A stretch of DNA of 64,000 nucleotides from Hydrogenophaga sp. NFH-34 (GTDB lineage: Bacteria > Pseudomonadota > Gammaproteobacteria > Burkholderiales > Burkholderiaceae_C). A program made the translations under genes and the position numbers. The stretch lies in assembly GCF_021401345.1 (NCBI RefSeq), contig NZ_JACBGE010000001.1:248001-312000 (forward strand). The letters run 5' to 3'. Below, piece after piece: positions 39,194 through 46,905 of the stretch. The notes beneath the pieces were generated by a model. It was given only the letters and a program-made list of their open reading frames with translations. It had not been told where the DNA came from and did no database searches. Position 1 is the first letter of the stretch, and every line of letters begins with the position of its first letter.

Positions 39194-40369
39194 ATGATTC
39201 CCCGCACCCTGTTCAACGCCGACCACGAAGCTTTTCGCGACAGTTTTCGTCGCTTTGTCGAGAAGGAGATCAGCCCCTTTCACGACGCCTGGGAAGAGCA
39301 GGGCTATGTGGATCGCGAGGTCTGGCGCAAGGCCGGAGAAAACGGCTTTCTCTGCATGACCATGCCCGAGGCCTACGGCGGTGCCGGTGCCGACCGGCTG
39401 TATTCGGTGGCGCAAATGGAGGAGATCGCGCGCGCTGGCGTCAGCGGCATCGGCTTCGGCCTGCACAGCGAGATCGTGGCGCCGTACATCCTGCACTACG
39501 GTACCGAGGCGCAGAAACAGAAATACCTGCCGCTGCTGGCCACGGGCGAGATGGTCGGGGCCATCGCGATGAGCGAGCCGGCTGCCGGCAGCGACCTGCA
39601 AGGCGTGAAAACCACGGCCATCCGGCAGGCCGATGGCAGCTACCTGCTCAACGGAAGCAAGACCTTCATCACCAACGGCTGGCACGCCGATCTGGTGATC
39701 GTGGTCGCCAAGACCGATCCGGCCGTGGGCGAGCAACGGGGAGGAAAGGGCACCAGCCTGCTGTTGGTCGAGCAGGGCATGGAGGGCTTCAGCAAGGGCA
39801 AGCGCCTGAAGAAGCTGGGGATGAAGGCGCAGGACACCTCCGAGCTGTTCTTCGACAACGTGAAGGTGCCGGCCGAGAACCTGCTGGGTGGCGCCGCGTT
39901 CGAGGGCCGCGGTTTCATCTGTCTGATGGAGCAGTTGCCGTGGGAGCGGCTGCAGATCGCGATTGGCGCCGTCGCTTCGGCACAGGCCGCCATCGACTGG
40001 ACGGTGCAGTACGTGAAGGACCGCAAGGTGTTCGGCCAGCCGGTGGCGAACTACCAGAACACCCGTTACACCCTGGCCGAGCTGCAGACCGAGGTGCAGG
40101 TGGCGCGCGTGTTCGTGGACAAGTGCTGCGAACTGGTGTGCGAAGACAAGCTCGACACCGCCACCGCCAGCATGGCCAAGTACTGGTGTTCCGACCTGCA
40201 GTGCAAGGTGATGGACGAGTGCGTGCAACTGCACGGCGGCTACGGCTACATGTGGGAATACCCGATCACCCGGGCGTATGCCGACGCGCGCGTGCAGCGC
40301 ATCTACGGTGGCACCAACGAGATCATGAAAGAGGTGATCTCGCGCGGTATGGGCCTGGGCGGACGCTGA
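39194..40369 (+). CDS. Acyl-CoA dehydrogenase, long-chain/isovaleryl-like
   Basis: FAD enzyme of 391 residues for the first step of beta-oxidation. Flavin- and substrate-binding motifs are GAIAMSEPAAGSDLQGVKT and TFITNGWHADLVIV; the C-terminus has QLHGGYGYMWEYPITRAYAD and RIYGGTNEIMKE. The position that is Glu in the YEGT motif of medium-chain enzymes is Gly here (YGGT), which is the pattern of long-chain and isovaleryl enzymes, whose catalytic base sits in another helix. The ATG at 39194 is chosen for the MIPRTLFNADHEAFRD opening. Confidence 0.92.
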   Translation: MIPRTLFNADHEAFRDSFRRFVEKEISPFHDAWEEQGYVDREVWRKAGENGFLCMTMPEAYGGAGADRLYSVAQMEEIARAGVSGIGFGLHSEIVAPYILHYGTEAQKQKYLPLLATGEMVGAIAMSEPAAGSDLQGVKTTAIRQADGSYLLNGSKTFITNGWHADLVIVVAKTDPAVGEQRGGKGTSLLLVEQGMEGFSKGKRLKKLGMKAQDTSELFFDNVKVPAENLLGGAAFEGRGFICLMEQLPWERLQIAIGAVASAQAAIDWTVQYVKDRKVFGQPVANYQNTRYTLAELQTEVQVARVFVDKCCELVCEDKLDTATASMAKYWCSDLQCKVMDECVQLHGGYGYMWEYPITRAYADARVQRIYGGTNEIMKEVISRGMGLGGR

Positions 40370-40520
40370 AGATGATGCAGAAGGTTAACGCCGGGTAAAC
40401 AGGCGGAAAAGGCGTGTAAGCCTGCAACCGGCCGATGGGGTGCCGGCCTATGATCGCGGCACGGCCTCGGGGAACCCGCCGGCAGGCGGCGTGGTCCAAG
40501 AGGCATTCAAGGAGAACAAG

Positions 40521-40994
40521 ATGAACCTTCGAACCCTTCCGCTTCGCCATGGGGTGCTCGCCGTGTCCGCCGCGCTGGCGCTGGCCGGTTGCGGCACCAT
40601 GGGCGGGCCCAATGAACAGTCTGGCGCCATCGTCGGCGGCGTGCTCGGCGGCGCCGTCGGCTCTCAGGTGGGTGGCGGCAGCGGCCGCATCGTGGCCACC
40701 GTGATCGGCACCATGATCGGGGCCAACATCGGTGCCAACGTGGGCCGGTCCATGGACGCCAATGACCGCTCCCGGGCAGCCTACGCGTTCGAGACCGCGC
40801 GCACCGGGCAGCCGACGGGCTGGGTGAACCCCGATACGCGCAACGAATACAACGTCACGCCCACGCGCACCTACGAGCAGAACGGCGCGCCCTGCCGCGA
40901 ATACACCATGCATGCCCGCGTGGGGGGCCAGCCCGACACGGTGTACGGCACCGCTTGCCGGCAACCGGATGGCAGCTGGCGCGTGGCCAACTGA
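40521..40994 (+). CDS. Glycine-zipper outer membrane lipoprotein
   Basis: A 157-residue lipoprotein with lipobox ALAGC (Cys24). A glycine-zipper segment (about residues 34-80, GAIVGGVLGGAVGSQVGGG and GTMIGANIGANVG) is followed by a small soluble domain with one cysteine pair (APCREYTMHARVGGQPDTVYGTACRQPDGSW). It resembles the 17-kDa antigen/SlyB-type surface proteins. A strong AAGGAGAAC site precedes the ATG. TATGAT at 40449-40454 could be its -10 box. Confidence 0.85.
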   Translation: MNLRTLPLRHGVLAVSAALALAGCGTMGGPNEQSGAIVGGVLGGAVGSQVGGGSGRIVATVIGTMIGANIGANVGRSMDANDRSRAAYAFETARTGQPTGWVNPDTRNEYNVTPTRTYEQNGAPCREYTMHARVGGQPDTVYGTACRQPDGSWRVAN

Positions 40995-41022
40995 CCGACC
41001 GGGAGCACGCTCCGGCCGGCTT

Positions 41023-41688
41023 TCAGGGCAGCCGGATGTGTGCGGCCAGCGGCACGCCTTCGGGCACTTCGTAATCAGCGACCACCCAGGCCCGGCCCGG
41101 GTGGTCGCTCGCGTCTGTGAACAGCGCGCGCAGGCAGCGCATGGACGGCCCGTCCAGCGCGGCAAAGGGCTGGTCGATCAGCGTCAGTGTGGCGCCGGAG
41201 GCGAACCCCGCCGTCAGCCAGACCTTGCGCCGGCTGCCGGCCGAGAGCATGTACAGCGGCTTGTCCAGGTGCGGGGCGAGCGCGAAGTCCTCGCTCAGTG
41301 CCTCGACGGCATCGGCCGAAAAGCGCGGCCACACCTGGGCCTGCCGGTCCCAGAACTGGCGCGGGCTCAGCGCATCGTGGGCCTCGGTGGCCGGGTCGAT
41401 CCAGAACACCTGACGGCGCCAGGCGGCCGGATCGCCGTCCGGACTGCACCAGGCGCCGTCGGCCCACAGAGCGATGCGGCCGGCTTGCGGCACCAGGTCG
41501 CCGGCCAGCAGGCGCAGCAGGGAGGTCTTGCCGCAGCTTTCGTCGCCAGTGACGAAGCTCACGCCAGCGGGAAGGCGCAGGTCGCGCCCTGCCAGCAGCG
41601 GGGGCTGGCCGGGCCAGCCGAACTGCAGGCCCTGGGCGTGCAGCAGAAGCGGCGCTTCGGTGCGGGGGTGATCGGGGGATGGCATCAT
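41023..41688 (-). CDS. Lone ABC transporter ATP-binding protein, CcmA-like size
   Basis: A 221-residue ATPase with unusual motifs: Walker A GDESCGKTS, signature LSAGSRRKVWLT in place of LSGGQ, and Walker B LTLIDQPFAALD with Gln where Glu is usual after Asp. No permease is adjacent. The general plan recalls CcmA-type exporters, but the missing Walker B glutamate suggests slow or regulatory ATP use. The start could be ATG 41688, ATG 41685 or GTG 41697; an AGGG site favours 41688. Confidence 0.7.
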   Translation of the reverse strand: MMPSPDHPRTEAPLLLHAQGLQFGWPGQPPLLAGRDLRLPAGVSFVTGDESCGKTSLLRLLAGDLVPQAGRIALWADGAWCSPDGDPAAWRRQVFWIDPATEAHDALSPRQFWDRQAQVWPRFSADAVEALSEDFALAPHLDKPLYMLSAGSRRKVWLTAGFASGATLTLIDQPFAALDGPSMRCLRALFTDASDHPGRAWVVADYEVPEGVPLAAHIRLP

Positions 41689-41753
41689 GCCCGCCACCCT
41701 AACACTTCGGCACGGCGCGGGCCCTTGGCACGCGCGGCCGAGCGGCCTTCTGC

Positions 41754-43757
41754 ATGACCCCTCCGGCCCCTTCGCCCCTGAGTTACCGGCCCGATGTCGA
41801 CGGGCTGCGCGCCGTGGCCGTGCTGGCGGTGCTGCTGCACCACGCCTGGCCCGCGCGTTTCGCCGGCGGGTTCATCGGGGTCGACATCTTTTTCGTCATC
41901 TCGGGTTATCTGATCAGCGGCATCGTGCTGGGGCAACTGGCGCACGGCCGCTTCAGCTTCCGGGATTTCTACGTCCGTCGCATCCGCCGCATTTTCCCGG
42001 CGCTGGCGCTGGTGCTGGCGGCCGTGCTGGTCTTTGGCGCGTGGTGGCTGACACCGGCCGACTACGCGGCGTTGGGCCGGCATGTGGCGGCCGGGGCGCT
42101 GTTCGTGGCGAACCTGGCCTACTGGCGCGAAGCGGGCTACTTCGACGCTGCGTCGGCGGCCAAGCCGCTGCTGCACCTGTGGTCGCTGGCCATCGAGGAG
42201 CAGTTCTACCTGCTGTGGCCGCTGGCGCTGTGGGCCTTGTGGCGCGGAGCCCGGGGCGCGGGGGCGGCGCGCACCGGGTGGTGCATCGTAGGCCTGGGGC
42301 TGCTGTCGTGGGGCTTCAACCTGTGGCTGGTGCGCACCGACATGGCGGCCGCGTACTTCCACCCGTTCGGGCGGTTCTGGGAGCTGATGGTCGGGGCCTG
42401 GCTGGCGGCCCGGCAGGTGGCGCGGCCGGCGCGTGCCGCCACCGGCTGGCGACAGCACGCCCTGGCCGCGACCGGGGTGGCGCTGCTGGTGCTGGCCTTC
42501 GTGCAGATCCATCCGGAGCGGCGCTTCCCCGGGGGCTGGGCGGTGTTGCCCACGCTGGGCACGGCGCTGCTGATCGCGGCCGGGCCGCACGCCTTTGTGA
42601 ACCGCTGGCTGCTGGCGTGGCGGCCGATGGTCGCGATCGGCCTGGTCAGCTACCCGCTGTACCTCTGGCACTGGCCGCTGCTGGTCGGGGCCCGCCTGCG
42701 CTACGGTGACGACGCCGGGGCCGTCGTGCTGGCCGGGGCACTGCTGCTCGGCGGGCTGCTGGCGGTGTTGACCTGGCGCTGGGTGGAGCGGCCGATTCGC
42801 CGCGGCGGCGAGGGGGGGCGGTGGCGCACGCCGGTGACCGCCGCCTTGCTGGGTGGCATGGCGGCGCTGGCCGCTGCCGGGCTCTGGGTGCAGCAGCAGC
42901 GGGGCTTCGAGGCGCGCTTTCCGCCGGTGGTGCGCGCCATGACCGCACAGGGCGGATCGGCCGTGGTCACGCGCGGCTGGCGCTATCACGACTGCATTCT
43001 CGACTTCCGCGTGCCCCCGTCCGACTACAAACCCTTCTGCATTGAAGAGCGGCGGCCGCTGCTGTTCATCTGGGGCGACTCGCACGCGTCGTCGCTCTAC
43101 CCGGGTTTCAAGGCCTTGCAGGACAGCGGGGCCTGGCGCTTCGGCATCGCCGAGCGCGCGGGGGCGGTGTGTCCGCCGATTCTGGGCGCCGATCCGCGCC
43201 CCGGTTGCCGGGCGCTCAACGACGACAACCTCCGCGCGATCCGTGCTGCGCGGCCCGACATCGTGCTGCTCTACGCCTGGTGGCACCATGCGCGCTATCA
43301 GCTTGACGGGCTGGAGGCCACGGTGCAGGCCTTGCGTGCGGCCCGGGTGCCGCGCATCGTGCTGCTGGGCCCGACGCCCGACTGGCAGCAACCCCTGCCG
43401 CAGGTGCTGCTGGACGCCTGGAAGCGGGGGCCGTTCTCGCAGCCGCCACCGCTGCGCCTGCCGCTGGGGCAGGACGGCCCGGTGCGCGCGGTGACCGAAC
43501 AACTGCGCCAGCGCGCGGCGGCCATGGGCATCGACTTCATCGACGGCCTGGCCGTGTTCTGCGACGCCCAGGGCTGCCTGACCCGGGTGGGTGACACGGC
43601 GAAGGAGCCGCTGAGCTACGACTACGGCCACCTGTCGCTGGAAGCGGTGCAGGTGTTCGTGGCCCGCATCGCGCCGCAGGTGTTCGGCCCGTCAGGGCAG
43701 CCGCCAGTGCCGGTGGTTACCCAGCCGCACACCAGCACAGGCGCTGCCAGGCCGTAG
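41754..43757 (+). CDS. OafA-type membrane O-acyltransferase with a C-terminal SGNH domain
   Basis: Two-domain acetyltransferase of 667 residues. The N-terminal acyltransferase-3 membrane domain (about 1-370, ten or so helices) begins YRPDVDGLRAVAVLAVLLHHAW and contains FIGVDIFFVISGYLI. The periplasmic SGNH domain has IWGDSHASSLYPGF near residue 440 and the C-terminal DYGHLS pair. Such proteins O-acetylate lipopolysaccharide, peptidoglycan or capsule. It is divergent from the lone ATPase gene; no polysaccharide genes flank it. Confidence 0.9.
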   Translation: MTPPAPSPLSYRPDVDGLRAVAVLAVLLHHAWPARFAGGFIGVDIFFVISGYLISGIVLGQLAHGRFSFRDFYVRRIRRIFPALALVLAAVLVFGAWWLTPADYAALGRHVAAGALFVANLAYWREAGYFDAASAAKPLLHLWSLAIEEQFYLLWPLALWALWRGARGAGAARTGWCIVGLGLLSWGFNLWLVRTDMAAAYFHPFGRFWELMVGAWLAARQVARPARAATGWRQHALAATGVALLVLAFVQIHPERRFPGGWAVLPTLGTALLIAAGPHAFVNRWLLAWRPMVAIGLVSYPLYLWHWPLLVGARLRYGDDAGAVVLAGALLLGGLLAVLTWRWVERPIRRGGEGGRWRTPVTAALLGGMAALAAAGLWVQQQRGFEARFPPVVRAMTAQGGSAVVTRGWRYHDCILDFRVPPSDYKPFCIEERRPLLFIWGDSHASSLYPGFKALQDSGAWRFGIAERAGAVCPPILGADPRPGCRALNDDNLRAIRAARPDIVLLYAWWHHARYQLDGLEATVQALRAARVPRIVLLGPTPDWQQPLPQVLLDAWKRGPFSQPPPLRLPLGQDGPVRAVTEQLRQRAAAMGIDFIDGLAVFCDAQGCLTRVGDTAKEPLSYDYGHLSLEAVQVFVARIAPQVFGPSGQPPVPVVTQPHTSTGAARP

Positions 43758-43882
43758 GGCGGCGGGGAAGTCCCCACGCCAGGGGCACCGTGGAACCGGC
43801 TCGGCCGGGCCTCAGGTGCCTGCCCACTCGAAGCGCCGAAGGCGCGCCGCAGAGGGGGCGCCGCGCCAGTGGTGCAGGGGGA
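43758..43882. repeat. Intergenic GC-rich segment with a repeat-like hairpin
   Basis: The gap between the convergent acyltransferase and NamZ-like genes contains GCGCC-GAA-GGCGC (43833-43845) inside a stretch reading CCACTCGAAGCGCCGAAG. It resembles an intergenic repeat of this bacterial family. No second copy was found in the window. Confidence 0.35.
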
Positions 43883-45085
43883 TCAATAGATCACATACGG
43901 CTGCCGGGCTTCGCGCCAGGCCGCTTCATCGGGCTGGGCGATGGCGTCCAGATCGGCCGCGCTGGTGGCGGGGTTGTCGACCCACTCGCGCAGCGCCGGC
44001 CCGCCGTTGATGAGGTCGATGGCCAGCCGGTCGGTTTCGTATTCGTAGGGGAAGTCGCGCCACAGCGGGTAGTCCGGCGCCTGCGCCCGCAGCGCCTTGA
44101 AGGCCAAGGCTTGCAGGCGCCACGGCTGGAAAGCGCCGTGGTCGTAATGCAGCGGGTCTTCCACGTGGATCTGCACGCCCGCGCAAAGCTGGCCCGCGTG
44201 TTTGTGGAAAGTCGGCTCGAACCAGCACGGGCGCAGCCGGCAGCCGGCCAGCCACTGCGGGGCGATGCGCTGCATGTCGGCCAGCAGGCGGGTGGTGTCG
44301 AGGCCGGGCGCGCCGAACAGTTCGAGCGGGCGTGTGGTGCCCCGGCCTTCGCTCAGCGTCGTGCCTTCGAGCATCACGGTGCCGGCGTAGGCGCGCGCCA
44401 TCCAGAGGTTGGCGGCGTTCGGGCTGGGGTTGACCCAGGTTCTGTCCACCGGCCAGCCGAAGCCGGGGCCGGCGTCGGGCAGCCAGCCGTCCATGGCGAT
44501 GACGCGGTATTCCAGATCCAGTTTGAGCAGGGCGATGAACCAGTGGCCGAGTTCGCCCATGGTCATGCCGTGGCGCATGGGCATCGGGCCGGCGCCGACG
44601 AAGCTTTCCCAGCCTGGGCGCAGCAGCGTGCCTTCCACCGGCCGGCCGGCCGGGTTGGGGCGGTCCAGCACCCACACCGCCTTGCCGTGTGTCGCCGCCG
44701 CTTCCAGCACATAGCGCAGCGTGGTGATGAAGGTGTAGATGCGGCAGCCCAGGTCTTGCAGGTCGACCAGCAGCACGTCGAACGTGTCCATCATGGCGTC
44801 GGTGGGGCGGCGCACCTCGCCATACAGGCTGAACACCGGGACGCCGAGCACGGGGTCGGTGAAGTCGGGCGACTCCACCATGTTGTCCTGCTTGTCACCG
44901 CGCAGACCGTGTTGCGGGCCGAAGGCGGCGCTGAGCCGCACATCGGGCAGGGCGGCCAGCGCGTCCAGCGAATGGGTCAGCTCGCGCGTGACCGAGGCCG
45001 GGTGGGCGAGCAGGGCGACGCGGCGGCCGGCGAGCGGGGCGCGCAGCGCGGGGTCCTGGAGGAAACGTTCGATACCGAATTGCAT
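43883..45085 (-). CDS. NamZ-like exo-beta-N-acetylmuramidase (DUF1343)
   Basis: A 400-residue DUF1343 protein, the family that contains the exo-lytic N-acetylmuramidase NamZ (YbbC in Bacillus). Characteristic stretches are VALLAHPASVTRELTHSLD, FGPQHGLRGDKQDNMV, VFSLYGEVRRPT, DLQDLGCRIYTFITTL and LDRPNPAGRPVEG. No signal peptide is visible from the chosen ATG, so it probably acts in the cytoplasm on recycled muropeptides, or an upstream start is missed. It is followed on the same transcript side by no other muropeptide gene. Confidence 0.87.
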   Translation of the reverse strand: MQFGIERFLQDPALRAPLAGRRVALLAHPASVTRELTHSLDALAALPDVRLSAAFGPQHGLRGDKQDNMVESPDFTDPVLGVPVFSLYGEVRRPTDAMMDTFDVLLVDLQDLGCRIYTFITTLRYVLEAAATHGKAVWVLDRPNPAGRPVEGTLLRPGWESFVGAGPMPMRHGMTMGELGHWFIALLKLDLEYRVIAMDGWLPDAGPGFGWPVDRTWVNPSPNAANLWMARAYAGTVMLEGTTLSEGRGTTRPLELFGAPGLDTTRLLADMQRIAPQWLAGCRLRPCWFEPTFHKHAGQLCAGVQIHVEDPLHYDHGAFQPWRLQALAFKALRAQAPDYPLWRDFPYEYETDRLAIDLINGGPALREWVDNPATSAADLDAIAQPDEAAWREARQPYVIY

Positions 45086-45098
45086 GGCGAGATCAGGC

Positions 45099-45692
45099 TC
45101 AGGCGGCGTGGGCGGGCAGGCGCAGCGTGCGTCCGGCCGGGTGGTGGAAGTCGGGGCGGGGCGCCGGGTGGTGCAGCGCCCAGTGGCTCAGGTGGCCGTC
45201 GGTGGTTTCGATCACGGCGCTCAGTCCCCAGCAGCGCACATCGCCGGCGTCGCCCGGCAGGGCGTCCAGCGGCAGGTGCACGTCAAGCGTCCAGCGCCGG
45301 GGCGATGCGGTGATGTCCATGGCCGGCCGGGCCGGGCCGGCCTGCTGCTCGGCCGGCAGGTCGCGTACGCGCTCCTGGCTGAAGCGGTAAGCCGCCCATT
45401 GGCCCGAAGGGGAGAAATTGAATTCTCGGTAGGCCGCGGCGCCTTCCAGCGCCACAAAGGCCTCGAAGCAGGTGTGCTGCCAGAGCCCGTCGGCCGGGCC
45501 CGGGCCGCACACGGGGGCGGGCATGCGCACGCGGGCGCAGTCGCCCGCCAGCACGTACCGCAGGCCGATACCCGGGGCACCCGCATGCAGCCGGGGCGCG
45601 AGGCTGACCGACAGCCTCAGCGGCACGGGGCAGGGGTGCGCCGGGTGGGCGTCGAGGTGGCATGTCGCCGGGATGGTGGGGGGCTGGCTCAT
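45099..45692 (-). CDS. DOMON-like domain protein
   Basis: A 197-residue protein with a beta-rich DOMON-like domain: LRYVLAGDCARVRMPAPV, LWQHTCFEAFVALEGAAAYREFNFSPSGQWAAYRF, and a C-terminal CWGLSAVIETTDGHLSHWALHHPAPRPDFH. The family is common beside DUF1343 genes in betaproteobacteria and has no established function; a carbohydrate- or haem-binding role is only suggested by the fold. It lies 13 bases upstream of the NamZ-like gene, so the pair is co-transcribed. Confidence 0.8.
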   Translation of the reverse strand: MSQPPTIPATCHLDAHPAHPCPVPLRLSVSLAPRLHAGAPGIGLRYVLAGDCARVRMPAPVCGPGPADGLWQHTCFEAFVALEGAAAYREFNFSPSGQWAAYRFSQERVRDLPAEQQAGPARPAMDITASPRRWTLDVHLPLDALPGDAGDVRCWGLSAVIETTDGHLSHWALHHPAPRPDFHHPAGRTLRLPAHAA

Positions 45693-45830
45693 GGGATGGC
45701 GCGAACGGGCACCGCATTCTGACAGCAAGGCCATCGCCGGCCGAGGCGGCCGCGTGGCGCCGAGCCCCTGGCCGGCAACCACCCGCAAGGTGTGACCGTC
45801 CGTGTTTCCGTGTGGGGGCGTGTTACGTAA

Positions 45831-45842
45831 CGAAATCTATTT
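45831..45842. promoter_or_regulatory. Upstream activator palindrome, copy 1
   Basis: TGTTACGTAACG contains the perfect 10-base palindrome GTTACGTAAC. It lies about 83 bases before the sigma-54 promoter at 45924, at a typical enhancer distance, and is identical to the copy at 46617-46628. Both are preceded by GTGTTTCCG. Confidence 0.6.
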
Positions 45843-45923
45843 TCGCGTTGCCTGGGGTGTGTGATGCCTTGGAAATCAAGGGGTTGCGCGCGTGTGCCGG
45901 AATAAATCAGGGGCGCGAACGCA

Positions 45924-45939
45924 TGGCATTCAATTTGCT
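45924..45939 (+). promoter_or_regulatory. Sigma-54 promoter of the unknown 46.0-kb gene
   Basis: TGGCATTCAATTTGCT matches the -24/-12 consensus TGGCACG-N4-TTGCW at TGGCA and TTGCT, with the GG and GC doublets 12 bases apart as required. Transcription should begin near 45950, giving a leader of about 90 bases. Confidence 0.75.
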
Positions 45940-46037
45940 CCCTGTGACAGAGTGCATCTTCCCATGGTTGGGTGTAACGCCTGGTTAACACGCCAGGTCA
46001 ACGGGTATCGCCCATTGTTCGTTGGACTGGAAGCAAA

Positions 46038-46547
46038 GTGATCATCATGGACTTGGATCGACCTCTTTATGTCTCGTTGGCCACCCTGATGGGCCATGGC
46101 GATAGCCAGGATTTCGCCGATGGCGAACCGGGATTTCACGATTCCGAATTGACGCCGCTGAAACACATGGATTTCTCCCTGATGAGCCGTTCCGATTTCA
46201 TGGAATTGGCGCGGCTGGCGGAATCGTCGCTGAATGTGAACAACATCATGGGAGCCCTGATCAGCATGGCGCGGTCTGGCTGGGGGCTTCGCATTCCCGG
46301 TCTGCTGATCGACATGCGGCTGCGCGCCTCGACGGCCGACCGCCAGCGCCTGGTGAAAGCGGTGAAAAACCTGCTCGAACACCATGTGCGGGTGGTGCTT
46401 GTGGACGGTGATGGCTATTGCGTGAATTTGTCCGAACTGGACGAATTTTGCACATCGCGCGATTTTGTCGATATGTATATGGGTGGCATTTTTTCGGCCC
46501 ATTGGAGTTTTTCCCTGGCGCCCAAGGTTTCGGCGGTCTGGAATTGA
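46038..46547 (+). CDS. Protein of unknown function behind a sigma-54 promoter
   Basis: A 169-residue soluble-looking protein that I do not recognise. It has no signal peptide or membrane segment. Features are an acidic N-terminal part (DSQDFADGEPGFHDSE), LARLAESSLNVNNIMGAL, a basic helix (STADRQRLVKAVKNLLEHH) and a VRVVLVDGDGY strand. Base composition is less GC-rich than its neighbours. It starts at GTG 46038 four bases after GGAAG, or at ATG 46047. It shares its promoter type and upstream palindrome with the surface-protein gene that follows, so a regulatory or assembly role in that system is plausible. Confidence 0.75.
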   Translation: MIIMDLDRPLYVSLATLMGHGDSQDFADGEPGFHDSELTPLKHMDFSLMSRSDFMELARLAESSLNVNNIMGALISMARSGWGLRIPGLLIDMRLRASTADRQRLVKAVKNLLEHHVRVVLVDGDGYCVNLSELDEFCTSRDFVDMYMGGIFSAHWSFSLAPKVSAVWN

Positions 46548-46616
46548 TGATTTTCTGGCGTGGGCTTGCGGTGATGCCGACAGGTCGGTGTTCTGTTACC
46601 CACTCGGTGTTTCCGG

Positions 46617-46628
46617 TGTTACGTAACG
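46617..46628. promoter_or_regulatory. Upstream activator palindrome, copy 2
   Basis: Identical 12-mer TGTTACGTAACG to the one at 45831-45842, here about 124 bases before the sigma-54 promoter at 46752. A TGTTAC half-site lies 23 bases further upstream. I noticed no third copy in the window. Confidence 0.6.
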
Positions 46629-46751
46629 CGCCATCCCTTGATCCCGTTCGGGGCGATGAACCCGGCGTCTGAGGTCGATATCGGTGGTGTGGCTTCATAA
46701 GAATCAAAGACTTGCGTGGGCTGCCGGTGCTGCCGAAGCCCGGAGAAAAAC

Positions 46752-46767
46752 GGGCATAGCGCTTGCA
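46752..46767 (+). promoter_or_regulatory. Sigma-54 promoter of the surface-protein gene
   Basis: GGGCATAGCGCTTGCA keeps the GGCA and TTGCA blocks of the -24/-12 consensus with the exact 12-base GG-GC spacing. Transcription should begin near 46778. Confidence 0.72.
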
Positions 46768-46905
46768 ATTGCAGAGGGGAACCGTGGTGCGGTTGCCGTC
46801 TGGTGGGTGTTTATCGGTCTCCTGATTTCCAGGAATTCAGGGATATCCATTTCTATTGGCCGGCGACCGCTTTTGTATTGAATCTCCAACTACCTTGAGG
46901 GTGTC

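Larger units (their letters stand above)
45693..46037. other. 345-base regulatory gap before the unknown 46.0-kb gene
   Basis: The gap has lower GC than its surroundings after about 45800. It holds the palindrome TGTTACGTAACG, a sigma-54 promoter and, in the leader, a weak inverted repeat CCTGG-N8-CCAGG at 45980-45997. No coding frame in it looks real. Confidence 0.6.
46548..46905. other. 358-base regulatory gap before the surface-protein gene
   Basis: This gap is relatively AT-rich. It contains a TGTTAC half-site (46594-46599), the second TGTTACGTAACG palindrome, a sigma-54 promoter, and a leader of about 128 bases before the ATG at 46906. Short open frames here (for example 46684-46881) have no gene character. 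Confidence 0.6.

Noticed and set aside
46684..46881. A small 65-residue gene between the unknown gene and the adhesin gene
   Set aside because: It overlaps the sigma-54 promoter and leader, has no ribosome site and no protein-like pattern.
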